Positions 27,702 through 35,696 of a stretch of 64,000 bases of DNA are shown in pieces. A model generated the notes under the pieces. That model saw only the letters and a program-made list of their open reading frames with translations. It was not told the DNA's origin and made no database searches. Numbering within the stretch: the first letter of the stretch is position 1; each line of letters starts with the position of its first letter. The position numbers and the translations under genes are program-made. The DNA comes from Candidatus Kuenenia stuttgartensis (GTDB lineage: Bacteria > Planctomycetota > Planctomycetia > Planctomycetales > Planctomycetaceae), in assembly GCA_945904015.1 (NCBI GenBank), contig CAMDPK010000004.1, positions 33,284-97,283 on the forward strand, read 5' to 3'.

Positions 27702-28145
27702 ATGCTTCGACATTTTTTGATCCTGACATTGGCGTTGATGGCTATCGGCTGCGGCGCGGATCCGGACAAAAAGAACCGTCCGAAAACGGTCAAGGTCACT
27801 GGAGTGATTACACTGCAAAAGCAGCCCCTGGATGCCGCGACCATCGTGCTGATCCCAGCTAGCGGGTCGCACGGTGCCTCGGGAACGTCGGCCAAGGATG
27901 GCTCATTTGAGCTGAAAACTTTTCCCCCAGACTCAGGTGCGGTTCCGGGTTCGTACAAAGTCATGGTGCAAAAGATTCAATCACCGACTGAGCCGTCCAA
28001 AACATCGGATGACGGCGAACTCGTCCCGAGTTCAGACGTCAAGTGGCTGATTCCAATGCGATATGGCGACATCGAGACTTCCAAGCTGACCGTCATCATT
28101 CCCGAAAGCGGTTTATCGGATCTGAAACTCGAGCTCGTCGAATGA
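27702..28145 (+). CDS. Small lipoprotein, second cassette
   Basis: 147 residues, ATG 27702 after GGAAGGAATC. The leader MLRHFLILTLALMAIGCGAD carries an AIGC lipobox. One beta-sandwich follows (VKVTGVITLQKQPLDAATIV ... SYKVMVQKIQ), similar in design to the lipoprotein at 23691. The C-terminal VKWLIPMRYGDIETSKLTVI is a typical ending of planctomycete lipoproteins of this class. ATGA overlap with the pectate lyase gene indicates coupled translation. Confidence 0.85.
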   Translation: MLRHFLILTLALMAIGCGADPDKKNRPKTVKVTGVITLQKQPLDAATIVLIPASGSHGASGTSAKDGSFELKTFPPDSGAVPGSYKVMVQKIQSPTEPSKTSDDGELVPSSDVKWLIPMRYGDIETSKLTVIIPESGLSDLKLELVE

Positions 28146-30406
28146 TCGAATGCGAGGTTGCTGTGCGCAGTCTCAGAGGATGCCGGACCACATGCGGCGT
28201 GGTGTTGCTGACGCTTTGTTGGCAGTCGCTCGTCGTCGCGCAGAGTCCGTTGCGAGTGGACTTCAATCCGAACGATGACCGCCGTGATGTGTTGTCTCGG
28301 CACGCCGAGAACTGGCGAGTCGTTCCAGCCGAGTCGATCTCGAAGACGCTCGGAGCTGTCAGCGTCACGCTGCGAAAAGTCGGAGACGCGGGGAGTCGGC
28401 TGACCTGGGGCTGGTGGAAAGGTGGACTCGATTGGGGGGCGACGCTGGCGTCGGATGGAGTCACCGTCGAGAACGGCGAATCGGGCGGCTCCATCGAAAT
28501 GACGATTCGCGGGCTGGCTCCGGGAAAGCACTCGATCGTGACCTGGCACAATGCTTGGGACACGGCGGGGCAGAGTCCATTCGATGTGTCGGTGAATGGA
28601 GTGATCCACTCGCGCGGCAATCAGCCGTCGTTCCGAGCCACTCATGATGACGACGCCACGACGCACTTCGTCGAAGTCGTCGCCCGATCGGACGAAGACG
28701 TCGTGCTGCGATTCGCGCCGGCGGATTCTGACTCCCCCAACGCTCGCAGAAACATCGTCCTCAATGGATTCGCGATCGACGTTCCCGATCCGACTCGGCA
28801 AGCACGAAAGCCGGAACCGGCCAATGACGATGAGCATGTCGTCGAGCAACCCGTGTTGAAATGGACCGCCTCGAAGCAGGCGGCGAAACAACAGGTCTAT
28901 TTCGGAACGAACCGCGAGTCGGTCGCCTCTGCGACGACACAATCGCCGGAGTTTCGCGGCGAACGGAGCGAGTATCCCGCCGCCGTGCTCGACCCGTTCA
29001 CGACGTATTTTTGGCGTGTCGATTCCGTGGACCGGGCCGATTCCCGGGTGGTGACGAAGGGCAACGTCTGGCGGTTCAAGGTGCGGCGGCTAGCGTTTCC
29101 GGGGGCCGAGGGCTACGGCCGATTCGCCGCCGGTGGTCGCGGCGGCCGAGTTCTCGAAGTCACAAACCTCAACGACAGCGGGCCAGGCTCGCTCCGAGCG
29201 GCCGTCGATGCCGAAGGCCCGCGCACCGTCGTCTTTCGAATTGCCGGAACGATCAAACTCGAAAGCAAACTCGTGGTTCGCAATCCGTATTTGACCGTCG
29301 CCGGCCAGACCGCGCCCGGTGACGGCATCTGCATTCGAGGTTACACGTTTGGGTGCCTCGGAACTCACGATGTCGTGCTGCGACACCTGCGCATTCGAGT
29401 CGGCGACGAGGCCAAACTGACGATGGACGGCACCGGCTTCGCCAGCACCGACCACTCTATCATGGATCATTGCTCGGTCAGTTGGAGCATCGACGAAGCA
29501 GTCAGCAGTCGCGGGGCCGCGAACATCACCGTGCAGCGCTGTCTGGTCGCCGAGGCGCTCAACATTGCGGGGCACCAAAAGTACGAGGCCGGCAAGGGCC
29601 ATTCGTTCGCCGGGAGCATTTCCGGCAACGTCGGCAGTTTTCATCACAACCTGTTGGCTCATTGCGCCGGCCGCAATTGGAGCCTCGCCGGAGGACTCAC
29701 GCGCGGCGGTCAATTCGCAGGACGTCTCGACATCCGCAACAACGTCGTCTTCAACTGGCAGCATCGCACGACCGATGGCGGCGCGAAGGCGGTCAACTTC
29801 GTCAACAACTTTTATTTGCCCGGCCCCGCGACTCGAGTCTTTCATCTCGTGAAACCCGATGCGGGATCAGCGACCGATCCGCAGCAGTATTTCATCAGCG
29901 GCAACGTGATGTCCGGCCGCCCACAGTACGACGCCGATAACTGGGCGAACGGCGGAGTCGTTGTCGATCCCGCATTGATTCCGCAAATCAAGCTGACCGA
30001 ACCATTCTGCGAATCGCACGTCATGACCAGCAGCGCGATCGAGGCTCACGACAACGTGCTGAACGATGTCGGAGCCAACTTGCCTCGGCACGACGCAGTT
30101 GACTTGCGAGTCCTCAACGACGTGAAGCAGCGCCGCGCCACCGCGATCGGCAGTCGAGGCAAGCTGCCAGGGATCATTGATTCTCAGACGGATGTCGGTG
30201 GCTGGCCGGTGCTCCGCAATGGAGACGCTCCGATCGACACCGATCACGATGGCCTTCCCGACGATTGGGAACGTTCGCACGGGCTCAATCCGACGGACGC
30301 CACAGACGGTGCCCACGACACCGACGGCGATGGCTTCACCGAACTGGAGTCTTACTTGAACTGGCTCGTCGTGGGGCACGTTTCCAATGTGTCCGCCCCG
30401 CATTGA
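28142..30406 (+). CDS. Pectate lyase-like protein with N-terminal carbohydrate-binding-like domains, exported
   Basis: 754 residues. ATG 28142 overlaps the lipoprotein stop (ATGA) and gives the leader LRGCRTTCGVVLLTLCWQSL. Residues about 35-225 form a malectin-like beta-sandwich (LRVDFNPNDD ... RRNIVLNGFAIDV). A fibronectin-like linker follows (PAAVLDPFTTYFWRVDSVDR). The lyase beta-helix starts at LAFPGAEGYGRFAAGGRGG with TNLNDSGPGSLRAAV, LTVAGQTAPGDGICIRGY and DHCSVSWSIDEAVSS. The tail HDGLPDDWERSHGLNPTD is calcium-binding. The last residues (VVGHVSNVSAPH) look encoded by repeat-like DNA. It should cleave polygalacturonan outside the cell; the extra domains would hold substrate. Confidence 0.88.
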   Translation: MIECEVAVRSLRGCRTTCGVVLLTLCWQSLVVAQSPLRVDFNPNDDRRDVLSRHAENWRVVPAESISKTLGAVSVTLRKVGDAGSRLTWGWWKGGLDWGATLASDGVTVENGESGGSIEMTIRGLAPGKHSIVTWHNAWDTAGQSPFDVSVNGVIHSRGNQPSFRATHDDDATTHFVEVVARSDEDVVLRFAPADSDSPNARRNIVLNGFAIDVPDPTRQARKPEPANDDEHVVEQPVLKWTASKQAAKQQVYFGTNRESVASATTQSPEFRGERSEYPAAVLDPFTTYFWRVDSVDRADSRVVTKGNVWRFKVRRLAFPGAEGYGRFAAGGRGGRVLEVTNLNDSGPGSLRAAVDAEGPRTVVFRIAGTIKLESKLVVRNPYLTVAGQTAPGDGICIRGYTFGCLGTHDVVLRHLRIRVGDEAKLTMDGTGFASTDHSIMDHCSVSWSIDEAVSSRGAANITVQRCLVAEALNIAGHQKYEAGKGHSFAGSISGNVGSFHHNLLAHCAGRNWSLAGGLTRGGQFAGRLDIRNNVVFNWQHRTTDGGAKAVNFVNNFYLPGPATRVFHLVKPDAGSATDPQQYFISGNVMSGRPQYDADNWANGGVVVDPALIPQIKLTEPFCESHVMTSSAIEAHDNVLNDVGANLPRHDAVDLRVLNDVKQRRATAIGSRGKLPGIIDSQTDVGGWPVLRNGDAPIDTDHDGLPDDWERSHGLNPTDATDGAHDTDGDGFTELESYLNWLVVGHVSNVSAPH

Positions 30407-30470
30407 ATTGAGACAGCAGCCGCTGTGACGTTCCCTTTCGGAGAGCTGTCGCATCAGGAGATCAAAGCTC

Positions 30471-30641
30471 GGTCTGTGGCTGGTGATTGTCGTTCTTCGG
30501 CCGTTCGCTGAGCTGACGGCGGCTTCGCGAAAGCCGAACGTCATTGTCTTTCTCGTGGACGACGTGGGTTGGATGGACTGCGGTGCGTATGGCTCGAAGT
30601 ATTACGAGACGCCGAACATCGACCGGTTCGCGGCGCGGGCA
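30471..30641 (+). pseudogene. Sulfatase N-terminal fragment
   Basis: The frame encodes KLGLWLVIVVLRPFAEL as a leader, then RKPNVIVFLVDDVGWMDCGA and ETPNIDRFAARA, which is the start of a type I sulfatase including the metal-binding DD. Homology ends before the C/SxPxR site. CAGGAG lies upstream but the start codon is absent; loss of two bases from an ATG-AAG start would explain the sequence. A stub of an integrase-core gene follows on the other strand. Confidence 0.75.
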
Positions 30642-30683
30642 ACGTCGAGTCGGCACGATCACCGACGGGTCGGATGGCGAGTA

Positions 30684-30818
30684 CAGGTTGCGTGCGATTT
30701 GCAAAATCCACGCGCTGTCCGGGCTTGAGGTGACTTCGGTGATCTCGACGCGGAGAGAACTCCGTTGCATGACGAACAACTCGATGCCACGATCGTTGTT
30801 GATGAGCAACTGCCTCAT
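30684..30818 (-). pseudogene. Integrase/transposase core-domain fragment
   Basis: Read on the minus strand from ATG 30818, residues IELFVMQRSSLRVEITEV and SPDSAWILQIARNL resemble the first strands of an rve-type integrase core, of the kind with RRVxIAGIT, HPDxxWMxQxARNL. Nothing of the remaining catalytic DDE parts is present. It abuts the truncated sulfatase. Confidence 0.5.
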
Positions 30819-30830
30819 TGCCGAAACAAT

Positions 30831-32717
30831 TCAGTCGCCGCGCCACTCGCCCTTCCAGATTGGGCCGAGGAATCGTTTGTCGTTGGTGCGATACAACGCG
30901 ATTGAGAACTCCGTGTCGGCGAGAAACTTTTGATACGCCTCGTCGTCGCGAGCGAACGTCGAGGTCGCTGCATTGTCCAGCAGACCGGCTTGGCGCAGAT
31001 CGTGGTGCAACACGATGAGGTTTTCGCCGAACATCTCCAGCCGGCGACGTTGCGAATCCGTTTCGGTTTTGGCGAGAGCGGCAAGATAAAGACGCTCCAT
31101 GTCCGCGAAGACCGGGGCATGCACGGCGGAGATGAGTTCGTGGTTCACTTCGTAGTTCTGGCCGCGATAGACGGGTGACTCGCGCCCCTTGTAGGACATC
31201 ATCCGCGTTTCCAGCAGCCGGTTGAGTTCGTTCATCGACTCCCAGCCGGGGCCGTAGGCGCGTTGCAACCACTCGCGATAGAGCAGGTCCACATCGACGC
31301 GCGGGTTCCACATCTGCTTGGCGAGAATGTAATTCGTCGGCGCACCGTATCCCCACGCTCCGAGTCCGACCATGTTGGCGGCTCTCGCGCCGGCCTTGTG
31401 TACGGTCGGCAACTCCAGCTTCAGGATGTCGCGGCCAACTGGCAGCGGAGCACCGTTGAACGAGCGCATCCAGGTCGAGTAGTTGTGATACGCGAAGTTC
31501 GGCGTGACCGCGCGCCAGCCCTCGGCCACGCGCTGGAACTCGTCACGATAGACCGGCTTTGCCAGTCCCCAGCCGTAGTAATTGAGCGGTGCCCAATCGA
31601 GCCACAAGTTGGCCGCAAGTTTTTCGTTCGTCGGCTGCGGCGGGTACATGTAGTTGTAATAGACCAGCCCGCAGACCAGTCGCTGCGGGTGCTTCACCGC
31701 CACTCGGCGCGCGACGTCGTCATAGAACCGCACCATCAACGCCGAGTACGACGGTCTGCCATGCGGGTCTTTCGCGATGAGCGGCAGACACTTCTCGCAC
31801 TGACAAAAGTCGCCGCCGTCGCTCGCCGAGATCGACGCGCAACGCCGCTCCGGATACTTGTCCAACATGGCAATCACGCTGGCCGCAAACGCTTCGACGA
31901 GTGCCGGCTCATTCGTGCAGAACTTGATCGACTTGTGATTCGCAAAGCGGCGCGGACGGCCCCGATCGTCCTTCGCGAGCCATTCGGGATGAGCTTCCGC
32001 CTGCTCGCGCGAGATGTAGTCGTCCCACGCATGTCCCGCCGACAGCTTCCAGCCATCGAGCGTCGAAGGAATCTTCTGCCGTTGCAGCCAGAGCTTCGGA
32101 GCGGACGGCTGCTTGTCCTCCTTCGGCCGCCGGTCCTGCACGTCTTGGATGACTCGCGCGAAGAACGCCGGACTCTGCCGCACATCCAAACGGGGCACGC
32201 TGAGCGTCGCATGATGCGGAATGTCCTCGCCCCATTCACCGGGCAGGAGCCAGCGCACGCCGAGCGTTTCGAGAAACTCATAAGTCCCATACAGCGTGCC
32301 GCGACTGCTCCAATTCGGCACGTCGGGCTTATCTTTGCCCACGATGAAGAGGCTCTCGCCGACGGTGCGAAGAACAAAGCTGTCGTCCGCCGCATCCACC
32401 GCGAGCGTGACTCCGGCTTTGCGAGCCGACTCGTTGTCGCCGAGGCAAATCATGCGATCTGTCGGCTCACGCGAGATCGGCAATTCAACGCCGGTCGAAA
32501 CCTTCAACACGCGCTGCACTTCCTTCGCCGAGTCCCGTACCCAGACGACCGCAGCCGGATCGCAATAGATGACGTATCCGCTCTTCCCATCCTGCACGAT
32601 TCGCAGTCCGTCGGCGGCTTTCTTCTCCGGCGGAGCATTCTCGGTGGTCTGAGCCTCAGCAGCTCGCGCGAACAAGACAACCAGCAGCAGGGCGATAATT
32701 CGATTCGTGTTCGTCAT
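30831..32717 (-). CDS. DUF4838 protein with GH67-like N-terminal domain, exported
   Basis: 628 residues, ATG 32717, leader RIIALLLVVLFARAAEAQ. Residues about 40-165 resemble the N-terminal domain of alpha-glucuronidases and related hydrolases (VVWVRDSAKEVQRVLKVSTG ... GTLYGTYEFLETLGVRWLLP). The DUF4838 part has SISASDGGDFCQCEKCLPLI, whose paired cysteines are a hallmark, then LVCGLVYYNYMYPPQ and WLDWAPLNYYGWGL. Its fold is a TIM barrel and it probably acts on uronic-acid glycans, but no activity has been assigned to the family that I can name. Position next to pectate lyases fits such a role. Confidence 0.85.
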   Translation of the reverse strand: MTNTNRIIALLLVVLFARAAEAQTTENAPPEKKAADGLRIVQDGKSGYVIYCDPAAVVWVRDSAKEVQRVLKVSTGVELPISREPTDRMICLGDNESARKAGVTLAVDAADDSFVLRTVGESLFIVGKDKPDVPNWSSRGTLYGTYEFLETLGVRWLLPGEWGEDIPHHATLSVPRLDVRQSPAFFARVIQDVQDRRPKEDKQPSAPKLWLQRQKIPSTLDGWKLSAGHAWDDYISREQAEAHPEWLAKDDRGRPRRFANHKSIKFCTNEPALVEAFAASVIAMLDKYPERRCASISASDGGDFCQCEKCLPLIAKDPHGRPSYSALMVRFYDDVARRVAVKHPQRLVCGLVYYNYMYPPQPTNEKLAANLWLDWAPLNYYGWGLAKPVYRDEFQRVAEGWRAVTPNFAYHNYSTWMRSFNGAPLPVGRDILKLELPTVHKAGARAANMVGLGAWGYGAPTNYILAKQMWNPRVDVDLLYREWLQRAYGPGWESMNELNRLLETRMMSYKGRESPVYRGQNYEVNHELISAVHAPVFADMERLYLAALAKTETDSQRRRLEMFGENLIVLHHDLRQAGLLDNAATSTFARDDEAYQKFLADTEFSIALYRTNDKRFLGPIWKGEWRGD

Positions 32718-32732
32718 GTCGATTCGCCTTTG

Positions 32733-32931
32733 AGCCGCAGGGCGCTAGCCCAATGGCACTCACTTTGTCGGCAAAGTAGCAGGCACATTCCATGTGCCGT
32801 CCGCAATTCTCAGGCTGACGGCACATGGAATGTGCCTACTACTTTCTAAAGTGAGTGCCATTGTGCGCTAGCCCCGGTTCGGATGACACAAATTTTGAGA
32901 TGACACAAACCGGGGCTAGCGCCCTGCGGCT
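32733..32931. repeat. AGCCGCAGGGCGCTAGCCC palindrome, split by an inserted element
   Basis: Outer arms 32733-32751 and 32913-32931 are perfect 19-base complements and match the element at 17293-17359. The normal centre is displaced by a 113-base palindromic insertion. The right arm also carries the TAG stop of the oxidoreductase gene (32916-32918). Confidence 0.8.
32752..32862. mobile_element. MITE-like palindrome inserted in another palindrome
   Basis: Terminal arms AATGGCACTCACTTT (32752-32766) and its exact complement (32848-32862), plus inner arms 32775-32801 and 32817-32843 matching at 26 of 27 positions, make almost the whole insert self-complementary. GCGCTAGCCC occurs directly on both sides (32742-32751 and 32865-32874), like a target-site duplication. 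It encodes no protein. Confidence 0.65.
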
Positions 32932-34070
32932 GATGAACTCGGCGCGACTGGTTGGGTCTGGCCGGTTTCCGCTGCCTTGTACGCAGCGGAAATTGTCTGG
33001 AGCACATACAGGCTTTCGTCTGGAGTCAGCACAGGCGTTTCCTTTCCCATCGCTGCTCGCAGGACGTGTCCGAGAAACCCAATGTTGCCGCTCGCTGGAG
33101 TTGTTTGAGCATAGCGATGGGATTCGGGCTTGCCGGACTTGGTGGAGTACCACTCGAGCGGGTTCGCCGTTCCGGGGTTTAATTCCAGCCAGCCCTCAGA
33201 GCCCCAGACCTTCACGAACAAATGCTTGCCACGGTCGAGATAATAACCCGAGGTCATGGTGCCAAAAGTTTCGTTGGCGAACCGCAGAGAGATGGCGGCC
33301 GAATCTTCGGTGTCAATTGGTTGTCCGCCGACGTTGCCGGAAAAGCCGGCGACGTGAGTGATTCGTGATCCCGTGACATACATCGCTAAATCGAGCCAAT
33401 GAATTCCGAGCCACGTCAGGTGACCTCCACCAGCCCGCGCCTTTTGCGACATCCAGCCCTTTTGATAGCCCGCCGACTTCACGCGCGTTTGATCGGCGAT
33501 GGTATGCAGTTCGATTCCGAAGACCTTTCCGATCTCACCCGATTGAACGATCCGGCGCGCCTCCAGCATCGCTGGTTCCAGTCGATTCGAAAGGGCGAGC
33601 ATCAGATGCCGCTTGCCGGCGTTGGCCTTGGCGACCAGCGGCGCGAAATCGGCGGGACGAATGCAGGCAGGTTTCTCCGCCAAGATGTGGCAACCAGCAT
33701 CGAGTGCCGCATGGATGACCGGCGGAGCCAGGACGGCCTCCATCGCGATGAGAGACACGAGCGGCTTCTTCGCCCTGAACAATTCCTGAGGTGACTGATA
33801 GGCCGCGACGAACTTCGCTCCCACCCCGGCGCGGACAGACTCGACCGTGCTGCTTTTCGGATCGCAGAGATAAACAGAACCAACTTCGGGTGTCTTCGCC
33901 AAGGCTTCGATGTAGCCGCTCAAGTGAGGTCCATCGTCATGCGTGAAGAGGGCGACGTCCGCCTGCGCCGTCGCCGTCTGCGTGGATTCAGCCTGCACGA
34001 TCTTGCTCTGCCGAAACGCCAGCCAGGCGGGTAAGGCGGCGGCCAATTGAGTGAATGTTCTACGATTCAT
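32916..34070 (-). CDS. Gfo/Idh/MocA-family oxidoreductase, Tat-exported
   Basis: 384 residues, ATG 34070. MNRRTFTQLAAALPAWLAF is a twin-arginine leader. The family motif EKP is in CHILAEKPACIRP at about residue 133. GGGHLTWLGIHWLDLAMYV is the usual catalytic-face segment. The Rossmann glycines at the start are weak, as often in exported planctomycete members. These enzymes oxidise or reduce sugars with a bound NAD(P). The C-terminus SSSAAGR and its TAG stop are encoded by a dispersed palindrome. It follows the DUF4838 gene's promoter side on the same strand and is probably a sugar dehydrogenase of the same region. Confidence 0.87.
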   Translation of the reverse strand: MNRRTFTQLAAALPAWLAFRQSKIVQAESTQTATAQADVALFTHDDGPHLSGYIEALAKTPEVGSVYLCDPKSSTVESVRAGVGAKFVAAYQSPQELFRAKKPLVSLIAMEAVLAPPVIHAALDAGCHILAEKPACIRPADFAPLVAKANAGKRHLMLALSNRLEPAMLEARRIVQSGEIGKVFGIELHTIADQTRVKSAGYQKGWMSQKARAGGGHLTWLGIHWLDLAMYVTGSRITHVAGFSGNVGGQPIDTEDSAAISLRFANETFGTMTSGYYLDRGKHLFVKVWGSEGWLELNPGTANPLEWYSTKSGKPESHRYAQTTPASGNIGFLGHVLRAAMGKETPVLTPDESLYVLQTISAAYKAAETGQTQPVAPSSSAAGR

Positions 34071-34271
34071 GGTCAGTCCCTTTTCATGGTGGCTTGTTCG
34101 AGCCCATCAAGTTGATCATACGGTAGTTTCAGCATCCGGTCTCCGGCACTGGCCGGAGTCGCCAGGCACACGTCGTTCGATGATCGTTATGAAAGAAAAC
34201 AAACCGAAGTGGATGATGGTGACGGCTCGAAATCGCTCGGTCTCATTCCGCATGGCATCTTCCTTACGGGG

Positions 34272-34823
34272 TCAGTTTTCAAGGTGCGCCGATGACTTCG
34301 CCTGCGGCTTCGTCAAAATAAATCGGTCGAGTTCGTCGCCGTTCAAGCTGATCTGCCGGAGCGTCAACTTCCGGTCGTTGATCTCCAGTTCGGTGAATTG
34401 GTGGAGACTCGCGTGGTATTTGACGGTGAAGGGCTGCCAGGTCTGCAGATTGTCGGTCTGCTCGGGACTGTGGAGTTCCGGATTGCCGCCGCAGCCCGTG
34501 AGGTGATAGAGGACGCCGTCGGGTTGAGTCCGCTCGCGACCATCGAAGCTGGTGTCGAGCCGCCAGCGGCCGGAGATTTTCTCGGCCGGATCGCGAACCG
34601 GCCCACTGTTGAGTTCGGCGATTCGCACCAACGCGGACGGTCGCGCGCAGGTGTTCGACGATGTTATTCCAGTCGAGATGTCGGCATCGATCACCACCCA
34701 GTCCAAGCCCAGCGCGACGGCCATCTCGGTGATGCTGGGTGATTCGAGCGTGACCCACAAACCAAACGCCGGTGTGTCCGACGCGATCTTCTGGCGGAGT
34801 TTCCGAATGGCGATCGTCTTCAT
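34272..34823 (-). pseudogene. Chimera: HpcH/HpaI aldolase 5' part joined to metallophosphoesterase 3' part
   Basis: Codons 1-72 (34608-34823) begin like an HpaI aldolase: QKIASDTPAFGLWVTLESPS, then MAVALGLDWVVIDAD. At this point the expected xHGHLDWNNIVEHLRATVR appears in another frame (HLDWNNIVEHLRATVR) before ALVRIAELN returns to the first frame, so two small indels are present. From SGPVRDPAEK onward (34272-34607) the protein resembles the C-terminus of planctomycete calcineurin-like phosphoesterases (DGVLYHLTGCGGNPELHSPE, TWQPFTVKYHAS, RKLTLRQISLNGDELDRF). One open frame thus joins two unrelated gene ends. Very unlikely to be an active enzyme. The 34071-34271 stretch next to it is empty. 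Confidence 0.65.
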
Positions 34824-34902
34824 GCGTGGCCTTGACGACTGATTGGTCTCTGATTATCAATGTGATTTTCAGTGATTTAGAGAGTCTTCTCGGAGACGTC
34901 AA

Positions 34903-35676
34903 GTGGCTACGACATTGGCAGTTGCCGCACAACAAACCTCAGCTTCACCGAGCATTCTCGGCTCGATTTGGGACGTGGTCCGCGAGCGTCGGCTGACGAC
35001 CGGCGACCAGTTGCCAAGCATCCGAGAACTGGCCGATCGCCTGGAAGTCAAACAGACGGTGATTCGCGACGCGCTGCTTAAGGCCGAGTCGCTAGGGCTG
35101 GTCAAAGTTCTGCCGCGAGCCGGGGTCTTCTTGCGCGGCAACGGTCCTCTTCCGAAGTCCGTCGCGATGCACAACTCGTCCGCCGAACCGTTCTTGCCGG
35201 GCAGCTTTCAATCCTCGCAACTGTCGGACGAGCACAATGTCCTGCATCTGCTCGACGCGCGGCGGCTGATTGAGATTGAACTCGCGGGACGTGCCGCCAA
35301 GCATCGTCGATTGGAAGATCTCCTGCCGGTTCGTCGCGCGCTCGATGCCATGCTGCAATTGCCGAACGACGCCCAGTGGATCGAGCATGTGCAGTTGGAT
35401 GTTCGGTTTCATGTCGAGATTGCTCGGCTTGGCGGCAATCATGTTCTGCTCGCGGTTCAACGCGCGATGATGGAATCGCTGGTCCCGTACTTGAATGAAG
35501 TGCCGCAGTCCCATCAGCGTCGCAGTCTGACGGATCGGTCGCATGTCGCCATCTACGAGGCCCTGGTCGCCAGTGATGTGGAAAAGGCTCGTCAAGAAAT
35601 GCGGGAGCACCTCAACCTGGCCTACGACAGTCTCCTGAACGACATCCAACAGTCCCCCACCGTCACGCTGGGTTGA
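34903..35676 (+). CDS. GntR-family transcriptional regulator (FCD subfamily), second
   Basis: 257 residues. GTG 34903 follows CGGAGACG. The winged helix is at about 18-78 (SIWDVVRERRLTTGDQLPSI, RELADRLEVKQTVIRDALLK). The FCD domain has DVRFHVEIARLGGNHVL and DRSHVAIYEALVASD with the usual histidines. The last codons overlap a possible ATG of the next gene, and the PSCyt1 start is only 20 bases downstream, so the regulator and the PSCyt1-DUF1501 pair probably share a transcript. Ligand unknown. Confidence 0.9.
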   Translation: MATTLAVAAQQTSASPSILGSIWDVVRERRLTTGDQLPSIRELADRLEVKQTVIRDALLKAESLGLVKVLPRAGVFLRGNGPLPKSVAMHNSSAEPFLPGSFQSSQLSDEHNVLHLLDARRLIEIELAGRAAKHRRLEDLLPVRRALDAMLQLPNDAQWIEHVQLDVRFHVEIARLGGNHVLLAVQRAMMESLVPYLNEVPQSHQRRSLTDRSHVAIYEALVASDVEKARQEMREHLNLAYDSLLNDIQQSPTVTLG

Positions 35677-35696
35677 TGGTCGCGCGGAGAACAACG

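Noticed and set aside
28142..30406. Start further upstream at 28043
   Set aside because: The upstream part overlaps the lipoprotein gene; the ATG at 28142 gives a leader and an ATGA overlap.
31263..32849. A 528-codon open frame on the plus strand
   Set aside because: Antisense to the DUF4838 gene, which has a clear family signature and leader.
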